This document shows positions 15,438 through 16,626 of a DNA stretch of 16,626 nt, piece after piece. Origin of the DNA: Clostridia bacterium (GTDB lineage: Bacteria > Bacillota > Clostridia > TANB77 > CAG-508); the NCBI GenBank assembly GCA_900753245.1, contig CAADYJ010000049.1:1-16626 (forward strand), given 5' to 3'. The position numbers were made by a program, and so were the translations under genes. Under the pieces are notes generated by a model. It was not told the DNA's origin, made no database searches, and was given only the letters and a program-made list of their open reading frames with translations. The first letter of the stretch is position 1. Each line of letters opens with the position of its first letter.

Positions 15438-16133
15438 ATTTTAATACAACAAACAAAAGATGGTTACCATGAAATTGAGCAAAAAGAAATAAAAATAGAA
15501 AATACAAAAGAAATACAAAAATTTGATATCATCAATATAAGATTAAAATATGACATGAAAGTAGAAAAACAATTAGAAAAAGTAACATTTGATGGAGAAG
15601 AGACATTAATAGATAATTCTGACGTAAGAAAAATAGAAATAAGAGAAAGAAAGATATCAACAGCAAATGTAAAATTACAATATGTTATAAAAGTAAGTAA
15701 TGTTGGTGAAACAGATGCAAAGGTAGGAACTATAATAGATAAAATTCCAGAAGGATTTACACTAGTAACAAAAGAAAGCAACGGATGGATAATGGATAAA
15801 AACTTAGCCACATACAAAGCATATGAAAATGAAACAATAAAACCAGGGGAAACAAAACAAGTAAGAATAACAGTAAAATGGAAAAACAGTGTAACAAACT
15901 TTGGAGAAAAAATGAATACAGCAATGGTTATAAATAGTAGCAATCCATATGGATATGAGGACAAAAATAAAGAAAATGACGAAGGAAAATCACTAGTAGT
16001 AATATCAGTTGGAACAGGTATCGAAACAGCAGTAACTGCAGCAAGAATAATAATGGTAGCATTTATTGGAAGTATGACAGTTTGTTTAGTAGCAGCTATT
16101 GAACTAATGATAAAGCAAAAACGAAAAGAATAA
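15438..16133 (+). CDS. SpaA-like adhesin, C-terminal fragment with membrane anchor
   Basis: This continues the same frame after the TAA. It begins ILIQQTKDGYHEIEQKEIKI, which completes the interrupted module. The first ATG is at 15555 (192 residues to the stop), but it has no ribosome site, so independent translation is unlikely. The segment after DMKVEKQLEKV is a conserved-looking domain (VKLQYVIKVSNVGETDAKVG ... KPGETKQVRITVKW) resembling DUF11/CARDB-like repeats in which a partner-presenting Ig fold precedes the anchor. A hydrophobic helix (about the last 40 residues, ending VAAIELMIKQKRKE) follows. No LPxTG-like motif is seen before it, so it would be a membrane anchor and not a sortase signal. 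Confidence 0.65.
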   Translation: MLIQQTKDGYHEIEQKEIKIENTKEIQKFDIINIRLKYDMKVEKQLEKVTFDGEETLIDNSDVRKIEIRERKISTANVKLQYVIKVSNVGETDAKVGTIIDKIPEGFTLVTKESNGWIMDKNLATYKAYENETIKPGETKQVRITVKWKNSVTNFGEKMNTAMVINSSNPYGYEDKNKENDEGKSLVVISVGTGIETAVTAARIIMVAFIGSMTVCLVAAIELMIKQKRKE

Positions 16134-16140
16134 TAAGAAA

Positions 16141-16171
16141 AAGGACCTTAAAAAAATAAGGCCCTTTTTTT
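16141..16171 (+). terminator. Terminator after the adhesin gene
   Basis: AAGGACCTTA (16141-16150) pairs with TAAGGCCCTT (16157-16166) with one mismatch around an A6 loop, followed by a run of T. Confidence 0.8.
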
Positions 16172-16181
16172 CTATGTTCGC

Positions 16182-16210
16182 TAGACAACACATAAAAAAT
16201 AGTATAGACT
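16182..16210 (+). promoter_or_regulatory. Possible weak promoter of the small hydrophobic peptide gene
   Basis: TAGACA (16182-16187) and TAGACT (16205-16210) are 17 bp apart; an overlapping TATAGA at 16203 would give a 15-bp spacer. Start would be near 16217, leaving a leader of about 55 bases. Confidence 0.3.
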
Positions 16211-16271
16211 AAATAACATAGAAAGTGAGAATAGCAGATGTGGTTGCCTCCAATTAAATGAGGTGAGGTTT

Positions 16272-16391
16272 ATGATAGATTCAGTATTATTGAGCATAAT
16301 ATACATATTATTTTATTCTTTAATATTTATAACTATCATTGCCATAGCCTTGATAATAGCAATAGTTATTATTTTGAGCAAAAGCAAATAA
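16272..16391 (+). CDS. 39-residue hydrophobic peptide, putative type I toxin
   Basis: ATG 16272 to TAA 16389-16391 encodes 39 residues: a short polar start (MIDS), an almost unbroken Ile/Leu-rich membrane segment of about 30 residues, and a basic tail (SKSK). AGGTGAGG (16261-16268) is a good ribosome site; CCTC (16247-16250) can pair with GAGG (16260-16263) and cover part of it. Size, hydrophobicity and basic tail match membrane toxins of type I systems (Fst, TxpA, Hok-like classes), but I do not recognise a specific family. The decisive context is an antisense RNA with a consensus promoter reading back over the 3' UTR, as in txpA/ratA, and a 16-bp helix joining the 5' and 3' UTRs. Placed between a dead adhesin gene and possible insertion-sequence repeats. 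Could instead be a small membrane regulator. Confidence 0.65.
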   Translation: MIDSVLLSIIYILFYSLIFITIIAIALIIAIVIILSKSK

Positions 16392-16392
16392 C

Positions 16393-16479
16393 CAATAAAA
16401 AACAACACATCTAGCTTTCCCGAGCAATGTGTTGTTGAAACATATCTTAGGCAACCACGTTTGTGGTTTCTCATTTTCT
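16393..16479 (-). ncRNA. Putative antitoxin antisense RNA
   Basis: The minus-strand promoter at 16486-16514 predicts a start near 16479; a hairpin with a T-run on this strand predicts an end near 16393, giving about 85 nt. The RNA is fully complementary to the toxin mRNA from just after its stop codon, including AGGCAACCAC. Its 5' part can form a hairpin, AACCAC-AAAC-GTGGTT. No ORF or ribosome site is seen in it. Confidence 0.6.
16397..16436 (-). terminator. Terminator of the antisense RNA
   Basis: AACAACACAT (16401-16410) pairs perfectly with ATGTGTTGTT (16427-16436); an inner GCT/AGC pair (16414-16416 and 16423-16425) extends it. On the minus strand it is followed by TTTTTTATT. On the plus strand no T-run follows, so it should act mainly for the antisense RNA. 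Confidence 0.75.
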
Positions 16480-16485
16480 AAATAT

Positions 16486-16514
16486 ATTATAAACAAAATT
16501 ATTAAATATGTCAA
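16486..16514 (-). promoter_or_regulatory. Consensus sigma-A promoter of the antisense RNA
   Basis: On the minus strand TTGACA (16514-16509) and TATAAT (16491-16486) match the consensus in all 12 positions with a 17-bp spacer. It is the best promoter in the window and far better than the one for the peptide. Confidence 0.85.
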
Positions 16515-16549
16515 TAAGAAATGGAGTAAACAAAAATGCAAGTATGAAA

Positions 16550-16599
16550 GAAATGTGATAATGTCCTAAGTAAAGAAATGAGAAAATGTCCCAACTAAA
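16550..16599 (+). repeat. Two adjacent 25-bp direct repeats, possible insertion-sequence end
   Basis: 16550-16574 and 16575-16599 agree at 21 of 25 positions (core GAAATGNGANAATGTCC, then NAANTAAA). Adjacent repeats of this size are typical of transposase-binding ends, for example in IS21-like and related elements. The window stops before any transposase gene, so this is inference. No gene is seen from 16515 to the end. Confidence 0.5.
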
Positions 16600-16626
16600 A
16601 AAATAATTGTTCTCTTAAATGATATA

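Larger units (their letters stand above)
12261..16133 (+). pseudogene. SpaA/Cna-B-type surface adhesin gene, no normal start codon and one internal stop
   Basis: One reading frame runs from after the TAG at 12249-12251 to the TAA at 16131-16133, broken only by a TAA at 15435-15437. Promoter (12197) and ribosome site AGGAG (12250-12254) are followed, six bases on, by ATA (12261) and VKEGKIRKV; no ATG, GTG or TTG occurs in frame before TTG 12387, which has no ribosome site. The protein is a chain of prealbumin-like Ig modules ending in motifs such as LPIGNYVLKEIE, then a folded domain and a C-terminal membrane helix. The internal TAA falls exactly where Tyr stands in the other modules (LPIGE-stop versus LPIGKY, LPIGNY), so one base change explains it. 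There is no N-terminal signal peptide. I infer a decayed or phase-inactive adhesin; sequencing error or an AUA start are alternatives. Confidence 0.75.
16234..16464. repeat. Inverted repeat flanking the peptide gene; predicted 5'-3' long-range mRNA helix
   Basis: GTGGTTGCCT (16240-16249) in the leader is the exact reverse complement of AGGCAACCAC (16449-16458) in the 3' region. With G-U pairs the helix extends without interruption to 16 bp (16234-16249 with 16449-16464). The peptide ORF and the antisense terminator lie inside. Joining of 5' and 3' ends is typical of translationally silent type I toxin mRNAs. Confidence 0.7.

Noticed and set aside
15555..16133. Independent gene for the C-terminal adhesin fragment
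   Set aside because: No ribosome site or promoter precedes the ATG, and the upstream in-frame sequence completes the interrupted SpaA module.
16187..16194. Second copy of CAACACAT upstream of the toxin as part of the antisense target
   Set aside because: Only eight bases match the antisense terminator arm, and the copy lies in or before the predicted promoter, so it may not be transcribed.

Overview
The window comes from a very AT-rich, low-GC Gram-positive bacterium, most likely an uncultured Clostridia-type gut Firmicute. Reasons: A-rich codon use (AAA, ATA, GAA), strong AGGAGG-type ribosome sites, sigma-A promoters with TTGACx/TATAAT boxes, a clostridial prfA / ZIP / low-molecular-weight phosphatase neighbourhood, and surface proteins of gut-Firmicute type (BspA-like leucine-rich repeats with a dockerin, an IPQTG-sorted repeat protein, a SpaA/Cna-B stalk). 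No rRNA, tRNA or CRISPR array is visible.

Layout. (a) 1-1716: 3' part of a conjugative coupling ATPase (VirD4/TraG type) with a one-base insertion inside its Walker A loop, closed by a terminator. (b) 1750-4953: own promoter, then a two-gene operon for an SbcD/YhaO-like nuclease and a YhaN/SbcC-like ATPase with a membrane hairpin in its coiled coil. (c) 5016-6998: secreted leucine-rich-repeat/Ig-like/dockerin protein. (d) 7012-8225: prfA (release factor 1), with a possible short leader ORF ending in UAG. (e) 8228-10754: a convergent Cro/C1-type regulator whose reading frame runs upstream of any normal start codon, then an operon of a small membrane protein and an internalin-like protein. (f) 10758-12054: ZIP metal transporter and a low-molecular-weight phosphatase. 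(g) 12197-16171: a 3.9 kb SpaA-like adhesin gene with a good promoter and ribosome site but ATA where the start codon should be, and an in-frame TAA where a conserved Tyr should be. (h) 16182-16514: a compact locus that looks like a type I toxin-antitoxin module: a 39-residue hydrophobic peptide, a consensus-promoter antisense RNA over its 3' UTR, and a 16-bp long-range helix joining its 5' and 3' UTRs. (i) 16550-16599: two adjacent 25-bp direct repeats, perhaps the edge of an insertion sequence.

Housekeeping genes (prfA, the nuclease/ATPase pair, ZIP, phosphatase) look intact. The lesions sit in accessory genes (coupling protein, regulator, adhesin), which suggests decay of accessory functions, although sequencing or assembly error cannot be excluded. 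The most interesting part is the putative toxin-antitoxin locus at 16.2-16.5 kb. Next are the two apparent non-AUG/lost starts, the ribosome-site-sequestering hairpin before the ZIP gene, and the Ile in the specificity position of a phosphatase that sits in a YwlE-like position.
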